20,068 nt of DNA. Source: an uncultured Collinsella sp. Its GTDB lineage: Bacteria > Actinomycetota > Coriobacteriia > Coriobacteriales > Coriobacteriaceae. Location: positions 1 through 20,068 of the forward strand of contig CAUGKA010000016.1 of NCBI GenBank assembly GCA_959599615.1. Direction: 5' to 3'. Below, one piece after another: positions 1 through 8,014 of the stretch. The notes below the pieces were generated by a model, which was not told the origin of the DNA, did no database searches, and worked only from the letters and a program-made list of their open reading frames with translations. The translations under genes and the position numbers were made by a program. How positions within the stretch are numbered: the first letter of the stretch is position 1; each line of letters opens with the position of its first letter.

Positions 1-38
1 CTGACCGGTGGACGGCACCGAGCCGTCTGATGGCTTGA
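1..38 (+). other. 3' end of an upstream transcript, product unresolved
   Basis: Plus-strand transcription evidently enters from the left, because a strong terminator follows at 43-72. Two reading frames stop here, at 28-30 (TGA) and 36-38 (TGA). Too little remains to choose between them or to identify a protein. A small perfect hairpin (GACGGC at 11-16 with GCCGTC at 22-27) sits just before the terminator, so the segment could also be the end of a structured RNA. Confidence 0.3.
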
Positions 39-42
39 AGAA

Positions 43-72
43 GGGGGAGGCCGCGAGGCCTCCCCCTTTTTT
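43..72 (+). terminator. Rho-independent terminator of the upstream transcript
   Basis: A perfect 10-bp stem (GGGGGAGGCC at 43-52 with its complement at 57-66) closes a GCGA tetraloop and is followed by a T run at 67-72. Read on the minus strand the same stem is followed by TTCTTC, so it may also stop the hypothetical gene that ends at 137. Confidence 0.9.
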
Positions 73-136
73 GCGTTTACGGGGTGTAAATGACTCAATT
101 ACACCAGACGATCTTGTTGTTTTCGGTATTGAGCCT

Positions 137-604
137 TTATTTAAAGAAATTAAATCGTATAACAAGGGCAACTGCTATGGCCGCAATGATCATAAGCAGG
201 ATTGTCAGTTGATGCTGCTTGCGTCGTTTACTTGACGAAACGAAGATTGACTTTCCCTGTTTTGGCGTTTCGAGATAGCGAGCCGAATGCGTCAAGGTTT
301 GCTTGGGTCGAGGCCCTCTTTGTTGATGAGCGGCGGATGCTTTCATCGGCTCATCACTAGCTGCGCTGTTTTTAGATAATGGTGCGTCTTTCAGATATAC
401 AGGGTCTCCCGAGGCGACGCCCATATGTTTGCGCCCCGTTTGCGCTTCTTCGAGTGTTTGATATCGGTTTCTTGTCACATATTTGGGCTCTGGGTCATTG
501 ATAGGCTCTTGCGAGATGTGGGGGCGATGGAATCGAATCGGTTGCGGGCTGGATGCTTCGTCCTGCTCCGGCATAAACGTGTTGTCCTGTTTTTGATCGT
601 CCAT
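137..604 (-). CDS. Hypothetical tail-anchored membrane protein (155 aa)
   Basis: I do not recognise a family. Residues 1-130 are hydrophilic, rich in Pro, Gln, Ser and Lys, and look largely disordered. A basic patch (KRRKQ, about 126-130) is followed by one hydrophobic helix (about 132-149) and a very short tail (RFNFFK). This pattern suggests a single-pass protein anchored at its C-terminus with the bulk in the cytoplasm. The ATG at 604 has AAGGG about 6 nt upstream, which supports the start. A TACAAT hexamer lies on the same strand at 643-648 as a possible -10. Base composition is clearly more AT-rich than in neighbouring genes. The gene stands alone, facing away from hsp20. It could be a lineage-specific envelope protein; no function can be assigned from sequence. 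Confidence 0.7.
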   Translation of the reverse strand: MDDQKQDNTFMPEQDEASSPQPIRFHRPHISQEPINDPEPKYVTRNRYQTLEEAQTGRKHMGVASGDPVYLKDAPLSKNSAASDEPMKASAAHQQRGPRPKQTLTHSARYLETPKQGKSIFVSSSKRRKQHQLTILLMIIAAIAVALVIRFNFFK

Positions 605-879
605 GATGCCCTTAGTTCGTCATCAATATCGTGTATGCGCCCATTGTAAGCCAGCCGTCTAGTTTTGATGGGATTGCATACATTATTTAAGCCTACGTTC
701 AAATTCCGTTTATTAGACAAAACCTTAGTCAACCAGACTTAGATATACTTATATAAATAGACTCAAAAAACTTTATAGTCGATGTATATATAAGAAGCGG
801 CTGGGCATATATAACAGCGTCAAAAGAAGTCCCAGTCACCTAGAAGATGACTCGGCAGTCCTTACAAGGAGTGGTAAAC
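605..879. promoter_or_regulatory. AT-rich divergent spacer upstream of hsp20
   Basis: This 275-bp spacer separates the minus-strand hypothetical gene from hsp20 and is much more AT-rich than the coding DNA around it. It holds several TATATA-type stretches (about 785-815) that could act as -10 elements for hsp20. It also holds four copies of the half-site AGTC/GACT, at 727-730, 736-739, 760-763 and 777-780. I found no convincing CIRCE element (TTAGCACTC-N9-GAGTGCTAA) and no convincing HAIR element (CTTGAGT-N7-ACTCAAG). The regulatory role is inferred from position and composition only. Confidence 0.4.
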
Positions 880-1311
880 ATGGCAAGCATGGTTCCTTAT
901 CGTTCGGTTTTTGGCGTCCGTCCTTCTGCAAGTTCGCTGTTCGATTTGTTTGATGACATGACCGACCTGGCGAATAGCTCGATTGCCTCCAAGGCGTTCC
1001 CCGTTGACGTTGAGGACAAGGGCGATGGCTACGAGGTCAAGGCGTATCTTACCGGTGTCGCCAAGGATGACATCGACGTCGAGCTCAATGAGGGTCGCCT
1101 GTCGATCAGTGTGAACGTCGAGGAGAGCGCCGAAAACGAGGGCAAGAACTTCCTCCAGAAGGAGTTCGGCTCGTACAGCGCGACGCGCGGCGTGTATCTG
1201 AAGGACGCTTCGAGCGAGGGCCTTTCGGCTAAGTATGCTGACGGCATCCTGACCGTTACGGTTCCCAAGATTGTCGAGAAGAAGAACGTCACGAAGATTT
1301 CTATCGACTAA
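880..1311 (+). CDS. Hsp20/alpha-crystallin family small heat-shock protein (143 aa)
   Basis: Small heat-shock proteins are ATP-independent holdases that bind unfolding proteins and hand them to the DnaK and Clp machines. The alpha-crystallin domain spans about residues 39-140. It opens with PVDVEDKGDGYEVKAYLTGV and ends with the hallmark A-x-G-I-L-x-V-x-V-P-K strand (ADGILTVTVPK at 120-130) and a C-terminal I-x-I-like motif (KISID). Length is normal for the family. I start at the ATG at 880, not the in-frame ATG 33 nt upstream, because AAGGAG lies at a suitable distance before it and MASMVPYRSVFG is a typical N-terminus. The gene is monocistronic: AT-rich spacer before, strong terminator after. 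Stress control is likely but no known heat-shock operator is visible. Confidence 0.93.
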   Translation: MASMVPYRSVFGVRPSASSLFDLFDDMTDLANSSIASKAFPVDVEDKGDGYEVKAYLTGVAKDDIDVELNEGRLSISVNVEESAENEGKNFLQKEFGSYSATRGVYLKDASSEGLSAKYADGILTVTVPKIVEKKNVTKISID

Positions 1312-1345
1312 CGATGGCTCTGCTTCAATCGAGAGTATGAATTAA

Positions 1346-1380
1346 GGGGGCTGGGAAGTGATTCCCAGCCCCCTTTTGTT
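1346..1380 (+). terminator. Terminator of hsp20, possibly bidirectional
   Basis: A perfect 12-bp stem (1346-1357 with 1362-1373) closes a GTGA tetraloop and is followed by TTTTGTT. It lies between two convergent genes, so it may also end the minus-strand hydrolase gene that stops at 1393. Confidence 0.92.
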
Positions 1381-1392
1381 GTCTTGAGTGGG

Positions 1393-2202
1393 CTATTGAA
1401 TAGTTGTCGGTTGATACTGACTTGCAGGGCGTATCGAGAGCTTCCGTGGCCCTTGAAAACAGGTGGCTGAGCTGCCGAGTTCATCATCGAGACTTGCATC
1501 AAGCGCGTTGGCATAGCTTTTGACGGTAAGGCTTGGACGATTATTGTCCTGGCTGATATGCATGGCGATGAGCTGTTCGGTGCGATCGGTAACAAGTTCT
1601 CGCGCGGCTTCGGCGGCCTGGTTGTTGGAGAGGTGCCCCTTTGTGGACAGGATGCGCTCCTGAAGAAAGCGTGGGTACGGTCCTTCGCGCAACATAGTTA
1701 CATCGTGGTTACTTTCGAGCGCGAGAACTCGACAGTCTTTGAGGATGCCTACGGCCTTGCTCGATAACTCTCCGGTGTCGGTGGCAAACCCAATGGAATC
1801 ATCGAGAGCATTAAATCGATAGCCGACAGGATTGATGACATCGTGCGATGTTGAGTAGGTTTGCACGTGGATGCCGGCAATGGGGAGCGTGTCACCGGGG
1901 TCAAATTCCTCTACAGGCAGGTGCGCGAGGTTTTCTTTGCATGAAAGGGTGTCCCTGCTGGCAAAGAGGGGACCATGCCAGTGCTTGCACCATACCTCGA
2001 GCCCCTTGATATGGTCACCATGCTCATGGGTGATTACTAGAGCGGCGACGTCGTCTGCCGAGAGGCCAAGCTCCGCCATGCGTTTAAGTGTCTCGCGGCG
2101 GGACAGGCCGTTGTCGATCATGATGAGCCCCTGAGGCCCCTCGACGAGTGCGCAGTTGCCTTTTGAGCCGCTGCCGAGGATATGAAGGTGCAGACGAGAC
2201 AT
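1393..2202 (-). CDS. MBL-fold metallo-hydrolase, YycJ/WalJ type (269 aa)
   Basis: This is a metallo-beta-lactamase-fold hydrolase of the YycJ/WalJ group, cytoplasmic proteins proposed to act on nucleic acids. The N-terminus HLHILGSGSKGNC matches the family signature. The metal site is visible: T-HEHGDH at 58-64, His120, Asp142 in ATDTGE, the ESNHD motif at 163-167, His190 and His215. Length fits the family. A longer frame opens at 2283, but its first 27 residues are unlike the family, so I place the start at the ATG at 2202. Its ribosome site is weak (GGAA, 5-6 nt upstream). In Firmicutes this gene sits beside walRK; no such genes are here, so the Wal name should not be taken as a pathway link. 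It is divergent from tilS, with only 48 bp between starts. Confidence 0.88.
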   Translation of the reverse strand: MSRLHLHILGSGSKGNCALVEGPQGLIMIDNGLSRRETLKRMAELGLSADDVAALVITHEHGDHIKGLEVWCKHWHGPLFASRDTLSCKENLAHLPVEEFDPGDTLPIAGIHVQTYSTSHDVINPVGYRFNALDDSIGFATDTGELSSKAVGILKDCRVLALESNHDVTMLREGPYPRFLQERILSTKGHLSNNQAAEAARELVTDRTEQLIAMHISQDNNRPSLTVKSYANALDASLDDELGSSATCFQGPRKLSIRPASQYQPTTIQ

Positions 2203-2216
2203 AAGATTCCAAAGGA

Positions 2217-2222
2217 TACAAT
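2217..2222 (+). promoter_or_regulatory. Candidate -10 element for tilS
   Basis: TACAAT lies 28 nt before the tilS start codon, a sensible distance for a short leader carrying the strong AGAGGAGG ribosome site. No good -35 is seen 16-18 nt upstream. The element sits in the 48-bp divergent spacer next to the hydrolase start codon. Confidence 0.45.
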
Positions 2223-2250
2223 GGGTGCGAACGAATAGAGGAGGAAGCAA

Positions 2251-3792
2251 ATGCCAACGGTATCTCAGCACTATGGACATCATGCCGCGCCGAGGACGGA
2301 TAAGAGCGCCCTGGCAACGCGGCAGGCCGCTGCCCCCGTAGTGCTCATGGTATCAGGCGGTGCGGACTCGACGGCGCTGCTCCTTATGGCTTGCACATCA
2401 AAGCTGGATATCCAGGACGGGCGCGGCGTCGCTCCCATTGCGCGCGAGCGATTGCACGTGCTGCATGTAAACCATCATCTGCGCGGGGAGGCATCCGATG
2501 GCGACGAGGCCTTTGTACGTGACCTGTGCGCGCAATACGGCTTGCCGCTGTGTGTTGAGCATGCCTATTTTGATGACGAATCGGGCAATATCGAGGCTGC
2601 GGCTCGCGAGGTGCGCTATGCCGCGGTACGGAGATATGTTCGCGAACTTTGTGCCGAATCGGGCGCACCGCGGACGGCGGCTCGTATCTGTACCGCGCAT
2701 ACTTCGTCGGACCGCGCGGAAACATTTTTGATGAACGCCATTAAGGGGTCGGGCCCGGCTGGGCTTTCGAGCATTCCCCGTCGAAGGAATATCGTGGTGC
2801 GCCCCTTGCTTGACCTAACTCATGGCGAGCTCGTGAACTATCTGCAGGTGCATGGTCAGCCATGGCGGGAGGATGAGAGCAACGAGGACGTTTCGTACCT
2901 GCGCAACTATGTGCGCCACCGGGTGATGCCGGTGGTGGCACAGCGCAACGCGAACGTCTGCAAGACGATTGGTGCCGCTTGCGAGATCCTGGGCGACGAG
3001 GATGCGTTTTTGTCTCAGCTTTCGGCACAGGCGTTTCGAAGCTGTCTGCGCAAGGAAGTGTCGGGTGCGCTGGTCCTCGACGCGCGCCGCCTTGCTGCGG
3101 CCGAGGTGGTGATTGCGCGGCGTATCGTGCGGTTGGCGATTAAGCGCATCGATCCCGACGCGCGACCGGAGATGCGGCACGTGGAGCGCGTGCTCGCCTG
3201 CGTCGCTGCGGGCTCGGGCTCGGTTACGCTTCCTGCGGGAATTGATGCCCGTGTGGAGTTTGGCATGCTGGCGTTCAAGGCCCCGGCGGCGCGCGAGGGT
3301 TTAGTGGCCGATTGGATCTCCGTTCCCGGTCGTCTGCCGCTGGGGGCGGGGCATATGCTGACAGCGGAGCCGATGGCTGTGGAGCCGGGGTGCGATATCG
3401 TGCACCGTGCCCGCGAGCTTGCTGCTGCCGGAAAGGTTGCGGCCTTGGTGGACGCGGCAGCCCTGGGGTTTGCCGACTGCGATGGCGAGCGGATGTTAGC
3501 CGGCTCGCGCGGGGAGATTCCCACCGAGGCACGATCGGCGCGCCTGTGGGTGGATAGCCCTGTGCCGGGAGACGTGATGTGCCCGTTGGGGATGAACGGC
3601 CGAAGCAAGAAAGTGTCAGACCTGTTGAACGAGGCGCGCATTCCTGTTTCAGACCGCTCTGGCGTACCCGTGGTAAGAACGGCTCCGGGGGGTGCCGTAG
3701 TATGGGTCGCGGGCGTTCGCGCGGACGAACGTTTTAAGTGCACGGCGGCGACGCGCGTGGCCTATCTGCTTCGCGTGGTTGACGCGGATTAG
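2251..3792 (+). CDS. tilS: tRNA(Ile)-lysidine synthase TilS (513 aa)
   Basis: TilS uses ATP and lysine to convert cytidine 34 of the CAU-anticodon tRNA-Ile to lysidine. This changes both codon reading (AUA) and charging, and the enzyme is normally essential. The N-terminal PP-loop ATPase is clear: SGGADST at 35-41, then LHVNHHLRG and SDGDEAFV at about 73-90. Further on are the AHTSSDRAET and LRNYVRHRVMP motifs typical of the tRNA-binding part. The C-terminal TilS domain is present in the last 75 or so residues (PLGMNGRSKKVSDLLNEARI, then VWVAGVRADERFK). It is somewhat longer than many bacterial homologues, mainly in the middle. AGAGGAGG 7 nt before the ATG at 2251 fixes the start. It opens the tilS-hpt-ftsH cluster, an arrangement shared by many Gram-positive bacteria. 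Confidence 0.96.
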   Translation: MPTVSQHYGHHAAPRTDKSALATRQAAAPVVLMVSGGADSTALLLMACTSKLDIQDGRGVAPIARERLHVLHVNHHLRGEASDGDEAFVRDLCAQYGLPLCVEHAYFDDESGNIEAAAREVRYAAVRRYVRELCAESGAPRTAARICTAHTSSDRAETFLMNAIKGSGPAGLSSIPRRRNIVVRPLLDLTHGELVNYLQVHGQPWREDESNEDVSYLRNYVRHRVMPVVAQRNANVCKTIGAACEILGDEDAFLSQLSAQAFRSCLRKEVSGALVLDARRLAAAEVVIARRIVRLAIKRIDPDARPEMRHVERVLACVAAGSGSVTLPAGIDARVEFGMLAFKAPAAREGLVADWISVPGRLPLGAGHMLTAEPMAVEPGCDIVHRARELAAAGKVAALVDAAALGFADCDGERMLAGSRGEIPTEARSARLWVDSPVPGDVMCPLGMNGRSKKVSDLLNEARIPVSDRSGVPVVRTAPGGAVVWVAGVRADERFKCTAATRVAYLLRVVDAD

Positions 3793-3853
3793 CTCCTCGC
3801 ACCAGCTTTTCTGTGCGGCGTTGACGGTATTCCCGCGCTGATGGTGCGCGGGC

Positions 3854-3883
3854 TGGAAAATATACCCCGTGCGCTGCTAGAAT
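3854..3883 (+). promoter_or_regulatory. Candidate promoter for hpt-ftsH
   Basis: The 148-bp gap between tilS and hpt holds an extended -10 (TGC followed by TAGAAT, 3878-3883) and an imperfect -35 (TGGAAA at 3854-3859) with an 18-bp spacer. This would let hpt and ftsH be transcribed apart from tilS. It is a motif match only. Confidence 0.4.
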
Positions 3884-3940
3884 GTGTAGTTCGCGTCCAT
3901 ACGGCGGTGTGTGGGCGATTAAGCACAAGAAAGGGTTGTC

Positions 3941-4489
3941 ATGGCTTCTCAACATCCGGATATCGAGAAGGTTCTGTTTACGCAGGAGGATATCGACGGT
4001 ATCGTCTCTCGCCTAGGCGAGCAGATTACTCGCGACTACGCGGGTAATGATCTGGTACTGATTGCGGTCCTGCGCGGCGCCGTGGTCTTTATGGGCGACC
4101 TGATGCGCAAGATCGAGCTGCCGACCAACATCGATTTCATGGCTGTTTCGAGCTATGGCGACGGTGTGAAGTCTTCGGGTATCGTGCGTATCATTAAGGA
4201 CCTGGATATCGACATCCGTGGTCGCGACGTGCTGATCGTCGAGGACATTCTGGACTCGGGCCTGACCCTCAAGTACCTGATGAAGAACCTCGAGAGCCGC
4301 AAGCCCGCTTCTCTGGAGGTCGCCGCCTTCCTATGGAAGGACGTTGAGGACCGTACCTCGGCCGTCACGCCCAAGTATGTTGGAACCCATTGCCCCGATG
4401 CCTTTGTGGTGGGCTACGGCCTCGACTATGCCGAGCGCTATCGCAACCTTCCGTATCTGGGCATTTTGAAACCGGAGGTTTATTCGTAA
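3941..4489 (+). CDS. hpt: Hypoxanthine phosphoribosyltransferase (182 aa)
   Basis: The enzyme joins hypoxanthine or guanine to PRPP to give IMP or GMP in purine salvage, in the cytoplasm. The PRPP-binding signature VLIVEDILDSGLTL lies at 97-110. The flexible-loop SYGDGVKSSG is at 71-80, and the family C-terminus DAFVVGYGLDYAERYRNLPYLGILKPEVY is complete. Length is normal. GAAAGG about 7 nt before the ATG supports the start. The stop codon is one base from the ftsH start, so hpt and ftsH are almost certainly co-transcribed and perhaps translationally coupled. This hpt-ftsH pairing is conserved widely in Gram-positive bacteria. Confidence 0.96.
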   Translation: MASQHPDIEKVLFTQEDIDGIVSRLGEQITRDYAGNDLVLIAVLRGAVVFMGDLMRKIELPTNIDFMAVSSYGDGVKSSGIVRIIKDLDIDIRGRDVLIVEDILDSGLTLKYLMKNLESRKPASLEVAAFLWKDVEDRTSAVTPKYVGTHCPDAFVVGYGLDYAERYRNLPYLGILKPEVYS

Positions 4490-4490
4490 G

Positions 4491-6629
4491 ATGCCCGACG
4501 ACCGTAACGATAACAATTCCCAGACTCCCCGGGAGCCTAAGATCCCGGGGATGCCCGGAGGCAAGAAGCCCACGCGTACGGGCTGGCTGTATTTTATTTT
4601 GGCTTGCGCGCTTCTGGGCTACGCCTTCTTTAACATGGGCTCCGGCTTTGCCAGCTCCAGCAATACCGTTAAGCTCGCGACGAGCGAGATGGTGAGTGCC
4701 ATTAAGCAGGATCGCGTCGAAGATTTGACCTATACGGTTCAAGACGGAAGCGTGGCGGGTCATTACTGGAAGACGAAAAAGGACAAGGGTGATACGAGCG
4801 AGCTCAAGAGCTTCTCCTCGACCTATGTCGGCTCCGATTCGCTTGCCGAGCTTATGGCGGAGCACCCCGACACCAAGTACATCGTCAACACCAACGACCC
4901 CGATTTTTGGGGCGACTTGGCGATGAGTGTGCTGCCGACGATTGCCCTGATCGCCATCATGTTCTACTTTATGCGCCAGATGATGGGCGCCAATAATAGG
5001 AACATGCAGTTTGGCAAGACCAATGCCAAGACCAACGAGGCTACGCGTCCCAAGGTCAAGTTCGAGGACGTTGCCGGCGTGGACGAGGCAGTCGAGGAGC
5101 TCGAGGAGATCCGTGACTTTTTGAGCGATCCGGATCGCTATCGCAAGCTGGGCGCCAAGATCCCGCGTGGCGTGTTGCTGGTGGGCCCTCCGGGCACCGG
5201 TAAAACGTTGCTGGCCAAGGCCGTTGCCGGCGAGGCGGGCGTGCCGTTCTTTAGCATCTCGGGTTCCGACTTTGTCGAGATGTTCGTGGGTGTCGGCGCC
5301 AGCCGTGTGCGTGACCTCTTTAAGGAGGCCAAGTCTCAGGCTCCGTCAATCATCTTTATTGACGAGATCGATGCCGTGGGACGTCAGCGCGGGGCCGGTT
5401 TGGGCGGCGGCCACGACGAGCGCGAGCAGACGCTCAACCAGCTGCTGGTCGAGATGGACGGTTTTGAGGAAAGCGAGTCGGTCATCCTGATCGCCGCGAC
5501 CAACCGCCCCGATATTCTGGACCCGGCATTGCTGCGCCCCGGTCGTTTTGATCGTCAGGTTACGGTCGACCGTCCGGATGTGAAGGGCCGCGAGCAGATC
5601 TTGCGCGTGCATGCCGAGAACAAGCCGATGGACGAGGACGTGAAGTTTGAGAAGCTCGCCCAGATGACCGTTGGCTTTACTGGTGCCGATTTGGCGAACC
5701 TGCTCAACGAGTCTGCGCTGCTGGCCGCTCGCCGTCATCGTTCCGTGATATCGATGGACGAGGTCGAGGAGTCGATGGAGCGCGTGATTGCCGGACCGCA
5801 ACGCAAGGGTCGCGTGATGACCGAAGCCGAGCGCACCACGATTGCCTACCACGAGAGCGGCCACGCTTTGGTGGGCCACATCCTGGAGCACTCCGATCCG
5901 GTTCATAAGATCTCGATCGTCAGCCGCGGTCAGGCCCTGGGCTACACACTGCAGCTTCCGCAGGAGGATCACTTCCTCAAGACCAAGAACGAGATGCTCG
6001 ACGAGCTCGCCGTGTTCTTGGGCGGTCGCGTTGCCGAGGAGCTCATGTGCGATGACATCACGTCGGGCGCGAGCAACGACCTGGAGCGCGCGACCAAGAT
6101 GGCGCGCGAGATGGTCACGCGCCTGGGCATGAGCGAGGAGCTGGGCACTCAGGTCTTTGGCGAGGCGCAGCATCAGGTATTCCTGGGCCGCGACTATGCC
6201 GATCATCAGGATTACTCCGAGGAGACGGCGCGCCGCATTGATATCGAGGTTCAGCGCATCATGCGCGAGGCCCATCGTCGTGCTGTTGAGATCTTGGATG
6301 CCCGTCGCGATCAGCTCGATCTGATGGCGAAGGTGCTGCTTGAGCGCGAGACTGTCGAGGGCGATGCCGTGAATGCCCTGCTCGATAACGAGTGGGACGC
6401 CTATCTTGAGCGCGAGGGCGATATCCTGGCGGCCAAGGAGGAGCGCAATGCCAAGGCGGCCGGCATGCCGACCAAGAAGCGCGCGCCTCGTATGAGCGAG
6501 GAGGAGCTGGCGGCTGATGCCGCGGCCTTTGCGCAGGCGGCCATGCAGGAGGATGCCGAAGCCACATCCGATGATGCCGGCGATGACCATGTCGTCAACG
6601 CTGGCGGCAACACCGACGCCGACAAATAG
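4491..6629 (+). CDS. ftsH: ATP-dependent zinc metalloprotease FtsH (712 aa)
   Basis: FtsH is a hexameric membrane AAA+ protease that extracts and degrades membrane and short-lived cytoplasmic proteins. The order is as expected: a short Pro-rich N-tail; TM1 (about 28-46); an external domain; TM2 (about 143-162); and an AAA module with Walker A GPPGTGKT at 232-239, Walker B IIFIDEID at 287-294 and the second region of homology around AATNRPDILDPALLRPGRFD. The protease domain has HESGH at 454-458 and the third zinc ligand Asp530 in SGASNDLERA. The last 60 or so residues form an Ala/Glu/Asp-rich tail (EEELAADAAAFAQAAMQEDAEA) beyond the conserved core. This tail is probably disordered and may be a lineage trait. 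The start at 4491 has GGAGG 12 nt upstream, inside the end of hpt. A terminator follows directly. Confidence 0.98.
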   Translation: MPDDRNDNNSQTPREPKIPGMPGGKKPTRTGWLYFILACALLGYAFFNMGSGFASSSNTVKLATSEMVSAIKQDRVEDLTYTVQDGSVAGHYWKTKKDKGDTSELKSFSSTYVGSDSLAELMAEHPDTKYIVNTNDPDFWGDLAMSVLPTIALIAIMFYFMRQMMGANNRNMQFGKTNAKTNEATRPKVKFEDVAGVDEAVEELEEIRDFLSDPDRYRKLGAKIPRGVLLVGPPGTGKTLLAKAVAGEAGVPFFSISGSDFVEMFVGVGASRVRDLFKEAKSQAPSIIFIDEIDAVGRQRGAGLGGGHDEREQTLNQLLVEMDGFEESESVILIAATNRPDILDPALLRPGRFDRQVTVDRPDVKGREQILRVHAENKPMDEDVKFEKLAQMTVGFTGADLANLLNESALLAARRHRSVISMDEVEESMERVIAGPQRKGRVMTEAERTTIAYHESGHALVGHILEHSDPVHKISIVSRGQALGYTLQLPQEDHFLKTKNEMLDELAVFLGGRVAEELMCDDITSGASNDLERATKMAREMVTRLGMSEELGTQVFGEAQHQVFLGRDYADHQDYSEETARRIDIEVQRIMREAHRRAVEILDARRDQLDLMAKVLLERETVEGDAVNALLDNEWDAYLEREGDILAAKEERNAKAAGMPTKKRAPRMSEEELAADAAAFAQAAMQEDAEATSDDAGDDHVVNAGGNTDADK

Positions 6630-6641
6630 TTCTTGTAGCGA

Positions 6642-6679
6642 AAGCCTCCGCGGGGAAACCTGTGGAGGCTTTTCTTTTA
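6642..6679 (+). terminator. Terminator of the tilS-hpt-ftsH cluster
   Basis: AAGCCTCC at 6642-6649 pairs with GGAGGCTT at 6664-6671, and a T-rich tract (TTTTCTTTT) follows. It begins 12 nt after the ftsH stop codon. Confidence 0.88.
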
Positions 6680-6685
6680 AGCGAT

Positions 6686-6749
6686 ATGTTGATTGGGGAC
6701 AGACTTAAATGAGCGTTTTCACGCATTTAAGTCTGTCCCCAATCAACAT
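6686..6749. repeat. 64-bp perfect palindromic repeat of the GGGGACAG type
   Basis: Two 26-bp arms (6686-6711 and 6724-6749) are perfect reverse complements around a 12-nt loop. Each arm carries TTGGGGACAGACTTAAATG or its complement. The GGGGACAG core resembles the palindromic repeats mobilised by REP-associated tyrosine transposases (IS200-like Y1 enzymes). That assignment is from general knowledge of such repeats, and no transposase is in the window. The unit lies between the ftsH terminator and the aminotransferase gene. Confidence 0.8.
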
Positions 6750-6777
6750 TGCTGCGGCACTTTGCTCAGCTAAAGCG

Positions 6778-6783
6778 TACAAT
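6778..6783 (+). promoter_or_regulatory. Candidate -10 element for the aminotransferase gene
   Basis: TACAAT lies 24 nt before the ATG at 6808 and 28 nt after the palindromic repeat. No acceptable -35 is seen, and a -35 would fall close to the repeat's right arm. Confidence 0.35.
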
Positions 6784-6807
6784 AGCGCCTATGCGAAAGG
6801 GGAACAG

Positions 6808-7998
6808 ATGATCAACGAAACTATGTATGCTCGCGGTGCGGAAAGCTCCATCATCCGTGAGATCTTTAGCCATGGCCTTGAGCGCAAGGCACAGATCGGT
6901 GCGGAGAACGTATTCGATTTTTCGCTGGGCAACCCGAGTGTTCCGGCGCCCGCTGCTGTTGCTGAGTCCATTAAGAAGGCATTGGAGCTGCCGAGCGACC
7001 AGCTGCATGGATACACGCCTGCGCCGGGTCTGCCGCAATGTCGAGCGGCCGTCGCCGACTCGCTCAACCGTCGCTTTGGCACGAGCTATGAGGGCAAGGA
7101 CGTCTTTATGACGGTGGGTGCCGCGGCTTCGCTCACCTGCACGCTCAACGCCGTTACGAACCCGGGCGATGAGGTTGTTGTTATCGCCCCGTACTTTCCG
7201 GAGTATCGCGTGTGGATTGAGAAGGCCGGCTGCACGTGTGTTGAGGCGCTCGCCGATGAAGATACGTTCCAGCTGAGCGTGAGTAACGTGCTCAAGGCGA
7301 TTACCGATAAGACGGCTGCCGTCATCATCGACTCGCCCAACAATCCGACCGGTGCCGTATATACACGCGACACGCTGACGCGACTGGCCAATGTTCTGCG
7401 CGAGGCCAACGCTCAGCGCGATCCCGAGAATCCGATTATGCTCATCTCTGATGAGCCGTATCGCGAGATTGTCTATGGCGCCGAGGTGCCTTGGGTGCCT
7501 TCGATCTACGAGCACACCATCGTGTGCTACTCGTATTCCAAGTCGCTTTCGCTACCGGGCGAGCGCGTCGGGTGGATCCTGGTTCCCAATACGAATCCTC
7601 AGGCAGCTCGTCTAATGCCCGCCGTTGCCGGTGCCGCCCGCACGCTGGGCTTCGTGTGTGCACCGGCCCTCTTCCAGCGTGTAATCATCAACTGCATTGA
7701 TGAACCGAGCGATGTCGAGGCCTATGCGCGCAACCGCACCGCGCTTACCGATGCACTAGCGGAGTACGGCTACACCTATGTTGAGCCGGATGGTGCATTC
7801 TACTTGTGGGTGAAGGCGCTGGAGCCCGATGCGAATGCGTTCTGCGAGCGCGCGAAGAAGTACGAACTGCTCGCGGTGCCTTCGGATAGTTTTGGCATGC
7901 CGGGCTGGTTCCGCCTTGGCTACTGTGTGAGCTACGAGACCATCGTCAATTCGTTGCCTGCCTGGAAGCAACTGGCCGACGAATATCGTCGAAAGTAA
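6808..7998 (+). CDS. Pyridoxal-phosphate-dependent aminotransferase, class I/II (396 aa)
   Basis: This is a fold-type I aminotransferase, cytoplasmic, in the broad aspartate/aromatic aminotransferase group. The PLP site is complete: NNPTG at 178-182, Asp215 and Tyr218 in SDEPY, and the Schiff-base lysine K245 in SYSKSLSLPGERVGW. The C-terminal substrate-binding part reads GAFYLWVK and ends FRLGYCVSYE, where the Arg is the usual carboxylate ligand. The exact amino donor cannot be read from sequence. An in-frame ATG at 6709 would put the palindromic repeat inside the coding region. I prefer the ATG at 6808, which has GAAAGGGGA at a good distance and gives a normal N-terminus. The gene stands alone between the repeat and a hairpin at 8028-8056. 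Confidence 0.92.
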   Translation: MINETMYARGAESSIIREIFSHGLERKAQIGAENVFDFSLGNPSVPAPAAVAESIKKALELPSDQLHGYTPAPGLPQCRAAVADSLNRRFGTSYEGKDVFMTVGAAASLTCTLNAVTNPGDEVVVIAPYFPEYRVWIEKAGCTCVEALADEDTFQLSVSNVLKAITDKTAAVIIDSPNNPTGAVYTRDTLTRLANVLREANAQRDPENPIMLISDEPYREIVYGAEVPWVPSIYEHTIVCYSYSKSLSLPGERVGWILVPNTNPQAARLMPAVAGAARTLGFVCAPALFQRVIINCIDEPSDVEAYARNRTALTDALAEYGYTYVEPDGAFYLWVKALEPDANAFCERAKKYELLAVPSDSFGMPGWFRLGYCVSYETIVNSLPAWKQLADEYRRK

Positions 7999-8014
7999 AG
8001 CGCTCTGCTTACAA

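Noticed and set aside
1..72. T-box or other riboswitch at the left edge
   Set aside because: Only a short hairpin and a terminator are visible; the T-box core AGGGTGGNACCGCG is absent.
720..800. CIRCE or HAIR heat-shock operator upstream of hsp20
   Set aside because: ACTCAA occurs at 761-766, but no matching TTGAGT half-site lies at the needed spacing, and no CIRCE arms are present.
3832..3852. Terminator after tilS
   Set aside because: CCCGCGC pairs with GCGCGGG, but no T tract follows and a promoter-like sequence begins at once.
5346..6590. 414-residue open frame on the minus strand
   Set aside because: Antisense shadow of ftsH with no recognisable protein features.
6709..6807. 33-residue N-terminal extension of the aminotransferase
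   Set aside because: It would be encoded largely by the palindromic repeat, and the ATG at 6808 has a good ribosome site.
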